From: Chimonanthus salicifolius
Lineage: Eukaryota; Streptophyta; Magnoliopsida; Laurales; Calycanthaceae
Reading direction: 5' to 3'
NCBI GenBank assembly: GCA_013350335.1
Contig: CM023533.1
Span: forward strand, 29,308,869 to 29,372,868
Length of the DNA stretch: 64,000 nt
Shown here: piece by piece, positions 23,798 to 36,181 of the stretch
Position numbering within the stretch: position 1 is the stretch's first letter
Layout: every line of letters begins with the position of its first letter
Notes under the pieces: model-generated
The model's database searches: none
The model's input: only the letters and a program-made list of their open reading frames with translations
Told to the model about the DNA's origin: nothing
Position numbers and translations under genes: made by a program

Positions 23798-25380
23798 AAT
23801 GACAATTTCATGCTAAAATTGAAAAGTGGATGGACAGAGACAGAAAAGTCGAATGTCGTGACTTTATATATGCATAAACTTGGAAAGGGCCCACTGGCCC
23901 AGAATAGTTATCCAAGAAGATGGTGATCAGTTTTTCAACGAAGAAAAGAGAGAAAAATTTCTTTTATCTAAAAGCCGTGAAATGCGGCCATCAATGGCCA
24001 CGCATTGCCGGTGTTGGATCTAAAGTCTCGGACACTGTGCCACGTGAGTAGATGATCTAATCGTGTGGGCCCACTTTAAGTGGCTCTGCAACCAGAGCAG
24101 TAAGACCACTCCTCGCCTCCCCTCTGTCCAGCTGTCTCTCGTGTTCCCATCTTACAGGTCTTAACCTGCTTTTTCTTTTTCATTTTTTTAAGCTACAGTA
24201 TTCTAATATTCCAACGCAATATTCTCTGATTATTAATTCTTCAAACACGTGTAGATTTTCTAACTTTAAATATATATAATTAAAAAAAATATTTTTTTTT
24301 ATATTGAGAAGGGTTTAATTCTTAAACTTCTCATAAATAAAAGTGAAAATTGACTTTTAAATTAATCCGTCAAAACTTTTCTTTTTTCCTTTCTTTAATT
24401 AACATAGTAGTATTTGCTTGCTGCTATTGTCAAAGCAAAGATCACCTTGTCAAAAATCTATCTGATGGAATTAACATTTGGATGTGATGAAAGTTGATTT
24501 TATAAAAATCTAACTTAGAATTTGAGAGTTGAAATATCTATATGAATGATTTTCATTTCTAGATTTAACATTCGATATTAAAAATATTAAGATTAAATGA
24601 TAAAAAGAGTAAATGCATCTGAAACTTTATAATAAAAATATCTGCGTGGGTTAATGCATATTGAGTTTTTCTTGTGTACATAGATTGAGACTGTATGTAC
24701 TCTTTTCACCTCTCCCATTTGCGACAGGGCTTAAGTTGATTTAGATTTTTATTTTCCTATTATTTTCTTCTTAATTACAATAAAATGTCATTATTCTTGT
24801 TTCTTAATTGAGATTAAATATTTTAATGAGTTGATTCACACTGAAAAAGGGTTTTTGAATTTTGAATTCAATCACCTCCAAAATGTCTTATTCGAATATT
24901 TTCATTTGAATGATTTTATGATACAATAACATTATTTATTATTTATTTAATATTGAATGTGTAACTAGTTGACCTTAACCATCAACAGATATGCAAGTCA
25001 CTGGATTAGAAGTTCTAACTCAATTAATAAACATGTAAAGTTGAAAATAAATTCAATTTTGACTAATCCATTAATTTAACTCAATTCATTGCTAATCTAA
25101 ACTACAAGCTAAGCAACAAACACATACATAAACAGTAGATTAAAGTCGGTCTGTTCTCGATTCCATCCATCACGCGGCCTTTTCAATTTTAGTTTTTAAA
25201 GTGTAAATGGGTCAAAAGATTGATCATACAATGAATCCAATCATAATCATAATTAATAATCATTAGAAACAGAGGTGGGTGAGATTTAAAAGTTCCATTT
25301 CTCACTCTCTCTCTCAGCGTTCCTTCTTCAATCATACGCGGAAACGCGTGAAATGTGCCGCAAGTAGCTCGATTCGTCCC
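23798..25380. other. spacer upstream of the SKU5-similar gene
   Basis: AT-rich. A G-box-type CACGTG lies at about 24041 and TGTGGGCCCAC at about 24064, but 1.4 kb from the presumed leader exon, so their relevance is unclear. No gene is seen. Confidence 0.4.
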
Positions 25381-25520
25381 TTCTCCCTCTCTTGTTATAA
25401 GGAAGACCCACTGCTGCTCGCTTTCACCACTATCTATCACCACCTTCCTATTGATTTACAACTCTGCAACAGACCAGTGCTTGCCTGCCTGCCTGCATTC
25501 TTCCCTTTGGATAGCCCCAG
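25380..25520 (+). other. probable 5' UTR leader exon of the SKU5-similar gene
   Basis: A CT-rich stretch ends in CCCCAG|GTTTGT, a good donor at 25521. A matching acceptor (TTTCTAATCTGCAG) ends at 26364, one base before the start codon. A leader intron of 844 bases is inferred. The start of the leader is arbitrary. Confidence 0.45.
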
Positions 25521-26365
25521 GTTTGTTTTGTTTTGATTTTCTTCTTGTTCTTCTTTTAATCCTTTGGATTCAGTAAGATGTTTCACTCAGTCGTGGATTG
25601 TGACTGAGAATGACGTTTCCACTTCACCCATCTTTCCTCCATCAAGGGCTGCATTTTTTTTTTTTTTGTCGAGTGTTAAGGGTTGCATTCCTTTCAGAGG
25701 AACTGAAACTGTTTGAAGAACCCATTTGTCAAAAAATGCAATGGTTTTCTCTGTTTGGGTTCCCCCCCCCGACTCTCTCTTCTTAATTGGAATATTCCCT
25801 GTCACGTGAAACTCTCCAACATCAAATTAAATGGGGCAGCCTCTTACTGTAGAAGAGATCCCTCTTTGAAGTTGCTTTCTCGACATCTTGCACATTGTAA
25901 ATTTATTTAGTATTTTCAAACATACCATGAAAGGTTTTGGTTCTTCTCAACATTCCAAGGTACCTCTGAAAAAGGAAGTTTTGAAAAACAACCATTTGAG
26001 GCAAAACTTGTTTAGCCCACCCTGCAATGCACTACCTGCCAACTCTAATGGAATCTCCTAAAGAGCAGTATGTCTGGGATTTTTATTATTTTATAATAGT
26101 AATTTTAGCTAATTTTAATGCTCCAAGACGGGTATTCTTTTGTCATTTTCCATGCTAGAAACATTATTATTTGTTATTTGACAAAAAATAATTCGAAGCC
26201 AGCTTCACATGGGACTGTAAGCATTCGGGGGATTTTTTCTGCGTTTGGGTTTAAATAATGTCCTTTGGCTACTTTTTTCCTTACTCCATGTTCTCTGCTT
26301 CTGTGGTTTTGTGTATAAATCAGAGTCATAGAGACTTGAAGGCTCAACTATTTCTAATCTGCAGA

Positions 26366-27386
26366 ATGAGCCGGATGGGCTGCCTGCATTTGCTTTGTGT
26401 GGCATTGGCCTGTTTGAGCATTTCCCTGGTGAAAGCAGAAGATCCTTATAGATACTACACCTGGACTGTAACCTATGGAACCATTTGGCCTCTTGGTGTT
26501 CCTCAACAGGTTCGTTTTCATGCCTTGCTGCTCAAAGTTTCCTTCCACAGAACCAATCACATTCTTCAATCCCATCCTGTACTATGTATTGATTAATATG
26601 TAAGTAGTTCTTGCCTTCTTCATTTGCCTGATGGGTCTGTGGGTTTTGTATTTTGAAGGGTATCCTCATCAATGGACAGTTTCCTGGTCCTCAACTTGAT
26701 GTTGTCACCAATGACAACATTATCCTCAACCTCATTAACCATCTTGATCAGCCATTCCTCTTGACATGGTAAAGTTACTCTTCTTTTTTGTTCATTTTGT
26801 CTGTTGTTTCTAAATTTCTACTGAAACATCTGGATATGTAGTTCTTTACCATTCTGAGTTTATCAGACACAGCCTAAGAAAGTATAGGGATCTTCCACAG
26901 TTGAAAATATAATCTGGATTCTTATTGATTTTTACCATGTTGTGAAGTCTATCCATTTCAAATATGTATTGCCTTTCAAGATTTAGGATATTTAACAGAA
27001 TCAGGAATGTGGGTGTTTCTGGAAAGCCTTTTGTAAAAAGGACATCATTCGTTTTATCCAGTTTCCAAGAAATTAGCTGTTTTGTTGTTTAACCTGTTAA
27101 AAAACCTACAAATCAAGGGAAGTTGGCTTGCACATTCTGGAAAGTTTTTAGTTCTGAAAGGTCATCAATCCATATTTTTGGTCCATTCAAACACCTTAGG
27201 TCCAAATTTTCAGAAAAAATATATATCTTATATAAAATACATTTGTCCAAACTAGCAACCATGTTTTCTAATCCAAGACAGTGAACCAATTTTTTTAGAA
27301 TTAGTAATGGCTAAACTCATCTTTCACTTCTACACGATCTATCTTTGGGAAGTTGGATCTGCTCTTGGCTTTTTAAGAATCTCTCT

Positions 27387-27425
<39 letters not shown>

Positions 27426-29505
27426 GCTGATGAGTATGCCAAATGCCAGGAATGGGATTAAACAAAGGAAGAATTCATGGCAAGATGGAGTGCTGGGTAC
27501 CAATTGTCCAATCCCTCCACATTCAAATTACACTTACAAGTTCCAAACTAAGGATCAGATTGGAACCTTTACGTACTTTCCATCAACCTCAATGCACCGG
27601 GCAGCTGGAGGGTATGGAGGGCTAAATGTCTATGAGAGACCAAGGATACCAATTCCATTTCCTAATCCTGCTGGGGATTTTACTCTACTAGTTGGTGATT
27701 GGTACAAAACTGATCATAAGGTTAGTTAACTCGCATAAACTAATTTCTTCTCTAATGAAGTATATGTGAAGTTAAGATCACAGTTGCTGTCGTATTGAAA
27801 GTGGAGTTCTCTTTGAGTTAGTTGAAAGTAGAATTTAAATCTAACTGGGTCTGTTGTCTTTGCAGAGATTACGCCGATATTTGGACTATGGGAGATCTCT
27901 TCCCATCCCTGATGGCCTTATTATTAATGGTCATTCCAGTTCCTCTTACTTCAGTGGTGATCCAGGTATTAAGTCCATTTTCATTATAATCTCTGCCTTT
28001 TCTTTCCTTCTTGGTGATGGGTTGTTTGCTAATAAAGATCTTATGGCCATGCATCTAATCTTTATTTATGTTGTCCTAGGTAAAACCTATATGTTCAGGA
28101 TCTCAAATGTAGGTCTGTCGACCTCAATTAATTTCAGGATTCAAGGACATAATCTAAAATTGGTTGAAGTTGAAGGGTCTCACACAATCCAGAACATCTA
28201 TTCTTCTCTTGATGTACATGTGGGCCAATCTGTGGCTGTTCTAGTCACGTTAAATCAGCAATCCAAAGATTACTACATAGTTGCATCTACACGCTTCACA
28301 AAGAATGTTCTCACTGCAACTGGAGTACTACACTACTCTAATTCTCATACCGGAGTTTCTGGCCCATTGCCGGCTGCTCCTCCTTACCAGAAAATGTGGT
28401 CTCTAAGACAAGCCAGAACTATCAGGTATTTCATATTTTAGGAAATTCACTCCAAATATGTATGACCTTTCGAGCTTTAATTCTTGTAATTACTTTGACT
28501 TTTGTCTGTCTACTAAATCAACCTATCCTTTTTCTGTTGTCTGTTAAGATGGAATTTGACTGCAAGCGCAGCGAGACCTAACCCTCAAGGTTCATACCAT
28601 TATGGAAAGATAAATCCATCAAGGACAATTGTCTTGGCAAACTCAGCACCGCGGATAAATGGCAAACAACGATATGCAGTTAACAGGGTCTCCTATTTTG
28701 TTCCGGATACTCCTCTGAAGCTTGCTGATTACTTCAATATTCCTGGCATCTTTAGTTTCAGCTCCATCCAGGACCTGCCATCAAATGGTCCCTCATTCCT
28801 CGGCACTCCTGTTATGGAGGCTTCCCTCCACAATTTCTATGAAATTGTTTTCCAAAACAACGAGTATACTATGCAGTCTTGGCACCTTGATGGTTATGAC
28901 TTTTGGGTTGTTGGGTAAGTCTCAGTTCTGTTATTTTTTATTTATGTTGAACTATTATTTTTTTTTTATTTGAATTTTTTAAAGCATGAACTGCAGATGT
29001 ACTATATATGTTGGAAATGGAATCGAATGTATCTTGTACTTGAAAATCCCAGCAACTTAATTTGATGAAACTCAACAGTGTTGGAATGTAAAATGCAGGT
29101 TTGGCGGTGGACAATGGACCCCTGCAAGCAGGAAGCATTACAATTTAGTCGATGCCGTCACCCGGCACACCACTCAGGTAACGAGGAACTTCCATTTTCT
29201 GATTGTCAGCCTGTTCAAAGCATACAGAAGAAACTTATGCCTACATGTTTTCTATCCGAATTCTTGGACTGCAATTTATGTGTTGTTTGATGTGTTGCTA
29301 GGTCTATCCGAGTTCTTGGACTGCAATTTATGTGTCATTGGACAACCAAGGCATGTGGAACGTAAGGTCTGCAATGTGGGCAAGGCAGTATCTCGGGCAG
29401 CAATTCTACTTGAGGGTCTGGACCTCGGATCGCAGCCTCAAAAATGAGTACAACATTCCTCTAAATGCCCTGCTTTGTGGCAAAGCCAAGGGTCATCATC
29501 TGTAA
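26366..29505 (+). CDS. SKU5-similar (SKS) multicopper-oxidase-like secreted protein, 8 coding exons
   Basis: Member of the SKU5/monocopper-oxidase-like family (often annotated L-ascorbate oxidase homolog), apoplastic glycoproteins linked to directional growth and wall properties. Exons: 26366-26509, 26659-26768, 27450-27720, 27866-27965, 28080-28425, 28549-28914, 29099-29177, 29302-29505. All junctions are GT-AG, the frame is kept throughout, and the total is 539 aa, normal for the family. Residues 1-24 (MSRMGCLHLLCVALACLSIS...) are a signal peptide. Three cupredoxin domains follow. Copper ligands are lost as expected for SKS proteins: TWNG (84-87) replaces HWHG, TYFPSTSMHR replaces the H-x-H block, and WHLDGYDFWVVG replaces HLHGHDF. 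The C-terminus (LCGKAKGHHL) lacks a GPI tail, unlike SKU5 itself, so a soluble secreted protein is likely. A second in-frame ATG at 26375 could also start it. Confidence 0.93.
27380..27423 (+). repeat. (CT)n microsatellite in intron 2
   Basis: A CT dinucleotide tract with one interruption. It ends 26 bases before the exon 3 boundary of the SKU5-similar gene, where it can serve as polypyrimidine tract. Confidence 0.95.
29251..29335 (+). repeat. 33-bp direct repeat of exon 8 start inside the last intron
   Basis: 29251-29283 and 29303-29335 are the same 33 bases apart from one A/G difference. The second copy is the first part of coding exon 8. The first lies in the intron and has no AG before it, so it cannot act as an acceptor at that point. 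Confidence 0.95.
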
Positions 29506-30739
29506 TTACATTGATTCTTTCACTTTAATATTGACAATTCTTATGTCACGAGGGTGTGACAGCAATGTCTTCCGATTGTATGTTTATGCAAATAGTTATG
29601 GGGTAACAAGACTGCTATTTCAACCTTCCATTATATCCTATCTTTTCCACTCATTTCTTATTGTTTACCATCTTCTGCTATTTATTTGCTCTACTATGGT
29701 GATTGAGAGGCACTTACATGGTTCCAATTTCAATCTTCCGATATCTCGGCCGATACCATTTTTTCGACCACATGGATCACCTCTAATCATGAGGTGGGTG
29801 GGATGGAAATGCTTCATTATGGTTTTGGTCGTAAAGGAAAAAGAAAAAAAAAGAAAGGAAGGTCACCATTGTTATTCCAGCATGTGAAGGTTGAACACCA
29901 ACTTTCCTCTGCCACATGCCATGAATTGAAGGTTATATTAAAGTTTTAATTATTTAGTCCATAGAGCTGGGACCATTGGACCTATTTTTCTTATGGTTTG
30001 GTTCATTATCTGATGAATGTGACACCATGGCAGGTATATTCAGTAAACAATTGTTATTGGTATTAATCTTTGCCATTCAGTGATCAGTAATGAAAACATG
30101 AACTTTTAAAAACTAAGTTGGTGACTGAACCATTTGCTCAAGTCAAGAGTTAAAACGAAATAAATAAAAATGTTTTTTCTCCACATGGTTATCAATTATT
30201 CAATAAATCCATCTAATTCTACATCAAAATATTTGCAATCATTTTCTTAAAATAATGATTTAAAATAGTGTTTTTAAAATTTGTCCTCCCCATAGCCAGA
30301 TTCAGATTCGAATATCCAACTTGTTTATGCAGACTAATAACTAGGTTTTAGCCAAGTAACTTGTTTACTAAGCTAAGTCATTGGCTCGATATACTTGGGA
30401 TAAACCAGTATCTCTGAGTTGGGTTCGGATTGATTTGAGAGTTTTTTCTTTCATTCTTTTTTCTTTTAATATTTGGTTTGAGAGTTTATTCATTAATTCA
30501 CAGACGATTAGCTAGGTTGATGAGGTCATCGAGATAGACCACGACATTTTGGAAATTGTCCTTGAGTTTTATGAACAATGCTACCATGGCAAGGGTAAGA
30601 TGAGGGACAAGCGAAAGCTACAATCTGACTGTACTTATACAGACCCAGCGTTTAGTGGACCCAATTCAGGCCCAACCTGGCTCACGCACTTGGACCGGGC
30701 CAGATTCACAGTTCAGAGAACCATATGCATATGGAAATA
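29506..30739. other. 3' flank of the SKU5-similar gene and spacer
   Basis: Probable 3' UTR followed by spacer. 29739-29770 is an isolated right-end fragment of the CGGCCGATA MITE family (ATCTCGGCCGATACC...TTTTTCGACC). No further gene is seen. Confidence 0.45.
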
Positions 30740-30857
30740 AGGGGTCCAAATCTCGGTCGATATGACCGAGATCTCGCCGATATAGTCGAGATTTGGCAAA
30801 AAAAAAAAAGAGAGAAATATCGCCCGAGATCTCGAGTCCACCATTTTTTTGACCCCT
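30740..30857 (+). mobile_element. CGGCCGATA-type MITE, copy 3 (short)
   Basis: A 118-bp element with perfect 7-bp terminal inverted repeat AGGGGTC/GACCCCT, internal TCTCGGTCGATATGACCGAG palindromes and an A-tract followed by GAGAGAAATATCG, the same order as copies 1 and 5. Target duplication is not clear. Confidence 0.65.
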
Positions 30858-31047
30858 TGAATAATGGAATAGGCCCAGGGTTCCACGGGACCATTTTAAA
30901 CAGACGTAACTCATGCAAGTGTTCATGGGCCTAAGCCCATCGGGCCTAACTACGCAGAAGTCCGTTGGGTCTCAATTGGGCCCCTTTCGTTTGGAGACAT
31001 CGTGGGCCCAACTTTAACTCAAGAAGGACATCTTGCCAGTGAAAATC

Positions 31048-31216
31048 AGGGGTATAAATCTCGGCTGATACGATGCGTATTGGCCGAACTAGTGAGTATC
31101 GACCGATATGGCCGAGATATTGGCTGATACACACTGAATTTTTTTAAAAAAAAATTAGGAGAAAGAAATATCGGCCGAGATGCCGATATCTCGGTAAAAA
31201 TGAATTTTGGACCTCT
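31048..31216 (+). mobile_element. CGGCCGATA-type MITE, copy 4
   Basis: A 169-bp element beginning AGGGGTATAAATCTCGGC and ending TTTTGGACCTCT. It has several CGGCCGA and ATCGACCGATAT words and an internal poly-T/A tract followed by GGAGAAAGAAATATCGG. It lies only 190 bp from copy 3 in the same orientation. Confidence 0.65.
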
Positions 31217-31461
31217 GATGAAGACTGAAGACACAAGCCGACCCTGGGTGGCGGTTACCAAAATCCAATCTTTCCTTCTCTCTCTCTTTCTCCCACTTAT
31301 CTGAAGAATCAAAATATTGGATGATTCATGCGCGTGGATGGGGGTTGCGAGACTTCCTTCCCCATCTTTCTTCCTAGGTTAGTTGGAGTAAAGATATCAT
31401 GTAAAATTTTTTAATTATCAAATTTTAGGTCATAAATAAGTGTCTCGGTGGACCAAATGGG

Positions 31462-32336
31462 AGGCCTCGAATATTGAAGAAATCAAAGAAGTCAAGCAGA
31501 GTTCTCGAATTGTGAATTTTGCATTGCAAGTAGTTTATAAATTTCTAGTTTCCTTAAATTTGAATGAATTAAATTGAAAATATAATCTGACAAAAAGTCT
31601 CGCTTTTTGCTTAATTAATTGAAATTGAATTCTTTTCCTTCTTTTTTCATTCAATTTAATTCATTCTACACTACGTAGTCTATATTAGTTGGTCATGAGT
31701 GCTGGTTTCCATTTATACCTGTATTTGGAGAAATAGACCAACATCAACATACCGCTGTGTAATCCAAGTTTTGCTACTGTTTTATATAAAAAAGAAAAAA
31801 AAAGAAGAAGAAGAAGAAGAAGAAGAAAAGCCATGCTTGTGCAAAATGAGTGGGCCATGGTTTTAGAATCATGCACCTGGTCTTTTGTATTGTATTTAGA
31901 TCAGCTAGAAGTTTACAGAGTTGAACCGGAACAGAGTGCAACGAGTAGACCTGGGGAAACTGTGCTAAAACCGGTTCAGTGTAAACCCAGGCAGAGATCA
32001 GTTGAACGCTGCCTGTTTTACAAGCCAGCGTCCTACTGTTTGGCTGGACTGAAAAATTAAAAAGTGGAATCAGTGACTTTTGTTAAACCGGTTTGAGCTG
32101 CTCTATTAAAACCAGAAGCATCAGGGTTGGCCCTGCAAGAGGACCCGGAATATTGGGAAAATCGAAGAAGTTGAGCTTACTTCTCAAGTTGGAAGTTCGT
32201 TGTTTGTTTCAAGTAAGTAGTTTATGAATTTCTAATTTCCTTAAATTTAAAGGAATTAAATTGAAAATATAATCCGATATAAAGTTTCACTTTTTGCTTA
32301 ATTAATTGATTATTTTTTCAATTTAATTCACTCAAG
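31462..32336 (+). repeat. pair of ~200-bp diverged direct repeats
   Basis: 31462-31671 and 32140-32336 share GAATATTG.GAA, AAGTAGTTTAT.AATTTCTA and the AATTAAATTGAAAATATAATC block, about 80 percent alike by eye. They flank a 470-bp stretch with no identifiable primer-binding site, so an LTR origin is possible but unproven. Confidence 0.65.
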
Positions 32337-35300
32337 AAAAAATTGGCTTTCATCGACACTTATTAATCCAAAAACAATTCTGAGATAGAACAAGAGACTT
32401 TTGGAAGAAATCCATGTAGTTCCCCCAACTGCAATCACAGAGAACCGCCCAAAACATGTGGTTTTTTCTTCCTTGAGATTCGCGACTTGCTAATTTATGC
32501 ATTTAGGACCCGCTTACTATAAATAGTATAGTAAGTTCTAATTTATTACATATAAATATTTGGACTATCAAGTATATTAAAAGTCACTTTTGAGGCATCT
32601 TCAAAATCTCTGTAGATCAATAAATAATCATAGTCAAAGCTTCAAAAAGTCAAAGTCAAACTTTGACTGTGATTTCGGAGGAGTGAACTAGCACCAACCT
32701 AACGCTAGCGTAACCTTCTGGGTCCTCTTTCCATTGCCTGAATCGGAGTCTATATGAAAAGTTATGCCTAGTTTATATGAAAAGTTATGCCTAGTTTACT
32801 ATAGGCACCATGTTTTACAAATACTTTGATGTCCAGTTGGCCAAATGTGATCATGAGTTCATGATCTTGCATGTAGATCCTCATGGATCACTTATTCGAT
32901 CAAGGGTTATTATTTGTGAAATCTTGATCGATTACACTTTGAATAGAAGTCCATTTATCAAATTGTCGATGAAGGTCGGTTTCTATACTACTTAGGCTAC
33001 ACCATAGGTTGAGTTTAGATTTAATTAATTGACTTGTTTATTTGAAATTCTCAAATTAAATCTATCTAAATTAAGGTTAAGCTAACTTATTTATCAAATG
33101 GATCAAACAATGAATTCAACTCTATTTTAAAATGAATACAAATTAAATTGATGGGCCGACTCAAAATTGCTTCCCCTGGTCTCAAAGGTCCTCAAACAAG
33201 CTCGGCTTGAAGGGTTGAGACGACTATGTGTTGGTGGGTGGCTGAGCTATTCCTCTTGAGAGGGAGGATAATGAAGAAAGTGAACTAATTTCTGGAGTTT
33301 TCACTCCATAGTTTTCTCCTTTTCTGGTGACTTATTATAATCAATGCTCTAAGAAATGCATGGCTTATTGCATGTAAGAAAATTAATATAGAGATATATG
33401 CAAGCAAAAGAGGTCTCCGCCTAGTTTCATTGATCAAAATTAGAGAAAATTACACTCATTAGGCACATGGAAATCCCTTAACCTAGTACACCCTTCGGGG
33501 ATAAAAAGCACTCAAGCTGTCTCCCACTCTTCAGGACAAAATGTTATACTCCTCTAACATAAGGAAAATATGGGAATTTATAATGATTTGGAGCTTTGGA
33601 TTTCATAGTGAAATTCAAGTGCTATTGTATTCCATAGTGACATGTATCTTCTATTACTATTCATTAACTTTTCGTAAAAAATTGAATTTCATGAAAAATT
33701 GAAATATTACAAAAATCAGACAAACACCTTAAAAACTATATCAATCACATTAAAGGCTTGTCCTTAATTTCATAAATATTTTTATAAATATCTTCAAATT
33801 AAAAAAAAAACTCAAAATAAGAATTATCTTAGAAAACCTGGATTTCATGATTTTTTCAAAAGAAAACATGGAAAACCACACAAGCACCCTAAAAACTAGA
33901 TCAGTGACATTACGGCATCTCCATTCAATTCCATAAACACCCAATATCATTTCGTTACACTATTTTCACAAGAACTCTCAAAATTGAGATTATTTTAGAG
34001 CAAAAATTCAAAATAAATTGATGAAAATAAATTAAAATAGACAAATCTAAAAAAAGGTTGGAATAGATAAATACCTTTTACATTTGAAAAACATACTTTT
34101 AAACCTTTCTAAAATCATATCCAATGCAAGATTCAAACTGAAAAATAATTGAAACAATAATTTTTTTCCAAATTTTTTTATTTTAAAAAGGTCATTTGTA
34201 TATTATATTGGCTGATACATTAACTGTACGTAGGTGTTAGCTGTTTTTTATTTAAGATTTGCTTGGTAGTCTAGCTAATTAGACCACTTCAACTTCATCA
34301 AATATAACAAAAAGTTCTATAGGAATATCATCTAATCCTACTTATTGCTTCTTCATCTTAACCAGAGCTCTTTTTACTTTCTTTGACTACTTTATTAATC
34401 ATTTCTTCTTTTTCTTCTATTTCCTGATCAACAATACTCATACCCTTTGTATTTAACATCTTTAAAACACATTCCTACCTGTCCACTATATCTCTAATTT
34501 ACTAAGATCTCTTAAGTTTCGTCTTAATACACCTTATATGATAAATGTTTCTATTTTTTTTTCCCTTTACCTTAGTATAGCTTCTAAGCAATCATTCTAT
34601 ATCTTTCTAAGACTTCTAAATTCATTTCTTTTTTAATTCATTCTTATTTTCTTTTTAGCCCAAAGGAAACCTAATAGACTTTCCATGTTTTTTTTAAATC
34701 TAAGAACTGGGTTTATCGATCCCTATTGTGGCTTTAGAATACAAATTCAATTGAAGAAGAATCATCCGAATTTTATTTCACAAACACCTTCTTTTCCTCA
34801 GAATATTATGTCAATTTTCTCTTTCGTCTTTTATCTCTAAAGATCAGATCTTCTGATAACGTGGTTGCATTTTAAAGCCACCAACATTCCAAAATAAGTG
34901 CCTTTCTCCCTCGTAAACATGTACAGATCTCTCTCTCTCTCTCTGCGCAATGGATCTTCTCATTGGAAGCCGAGATTGTGACATGGATATTTCTCGATAG
35001 CAAAGCCCAGATGTGGTTCAGTACTGTGGGGGAATATATTTGCAAGTGTTTTCTAGGGAAGCATGCAAAACAATGAAGACCAACATAAGGCTGCAGTGGA
35101 CTCCTTCCAACTGCAACAATCGAACCAAATTTCTGCTTTTGCCTAACCACTGAAAAAGGTTCATTAGCAATACTAAGAACGAATCTATGTCGTACACCTC
35201 TTTTCACTGCCCAAGAGAAATGTTACAAACGTGAGTTTTAGAGGATTGCTCTTCTATTCTCCATGGATCGTTTCTTTCTTTCCTTCATTTGTTTAATGTT
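32337..35300. other. AT-rich spacer
   Basis: Only short open frames. No recognisable domain, RNA or complete repeat. A short CT tract lies at 34927-34944. Confidence 0.4.
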
Positions 35301-35306
35301 GAGTAG

Positions 35307-35513
35307 GCTTATCTAAAAGTAAAATAAAGGAAGTGGAGAAGGAAAAAGAGTTGGAAGAAGGAGGAGAAGAGATCAAATTATGTGTATTTCCTGATAAATT
35401 CCAGCTTAAAAAGTTAAAGAAATTGAAACCTAAAGATTGTATGCCAGACTTAAAAGAATATGGTTTAAAGATTAATGAAGATCCAACTGTTGTATTCACA
35501 AAGGTTTAATACT
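35307..35513 (+). pseudogene. exon-like open frame, unidentified protein
   Basis: After a TAG acceptor-like site the plus strand encodes about 66 residues: a Lys/Glu-rich start, then CVFPDKFQLKKLKKLKP, then DCMPDLKEYGLKINEDP and TVVFTKV before a stop. AAG|GTTTAA at its end could be a splice donor. The composition and regular hydrophobic pattern look protein-coding, unlike the surroundings. I do not recognise the family and find no companion exons between here and the Dof gene, so a captured or orphaned exon is the likeliest reading. Confidence 0.35.
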
Positions 35514-36181
35514 TGTAGAGGAACGTGAAGATGACAACACTACATAAACAATATGGAATTTCTTTATTGCTGGAATTTCTTTTCAATGGATTACACTGGA
35601 TTACACACAATGAGCTACACCACACAACACACCCCTTTGGAAAAACACATTTCATAAATGCTTTGCTTGGGAGAAAACAAATTCATGGATGGACTCCTTA
35701 GAAATCCAACAGTTGCAATGGTTGTCAATTCCAACACTCCCCTTCCAACCAAAATAAAACCTTTGGTTGTATTTGGTTTACACTTCCAACACCAACATGG
35801 TGCTTTATGAATCATAAATGCAAATATGCGTCATTGGTATGCCCATATAAAACTTAAAGTACACTTGCCAAACTCCATGTTCCATTTCCTTGGGCTTCTT
35901 ACATTCTTACATGCCATAAATACAGCAGGAAACCATACTTACAAGAGAAGGGGAAATGAAATAAAAAAGGAAAAAGGAAGAAGAGACACTTAGCAAAGAC
36001 CATATTCTTATTTCATAACCCAACATCACCACCACAAACATATCAAATGGTGCTTAACTACTCAGAAGTTGTGGTAGATTGGCTATTAACATGGAGAGTT
36101 CCAATATCTGAATATCATAACCACATCATTCTGTAAAACAACTAACACTCCAAAAGATTATCTGGAAAAACACGATGGTTC

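Noticed and set aside
30666..30934. Protein-coding frames on both strands at 30.7-30.9 kb
   Set aside because: They are translations of a palindromic MITE.
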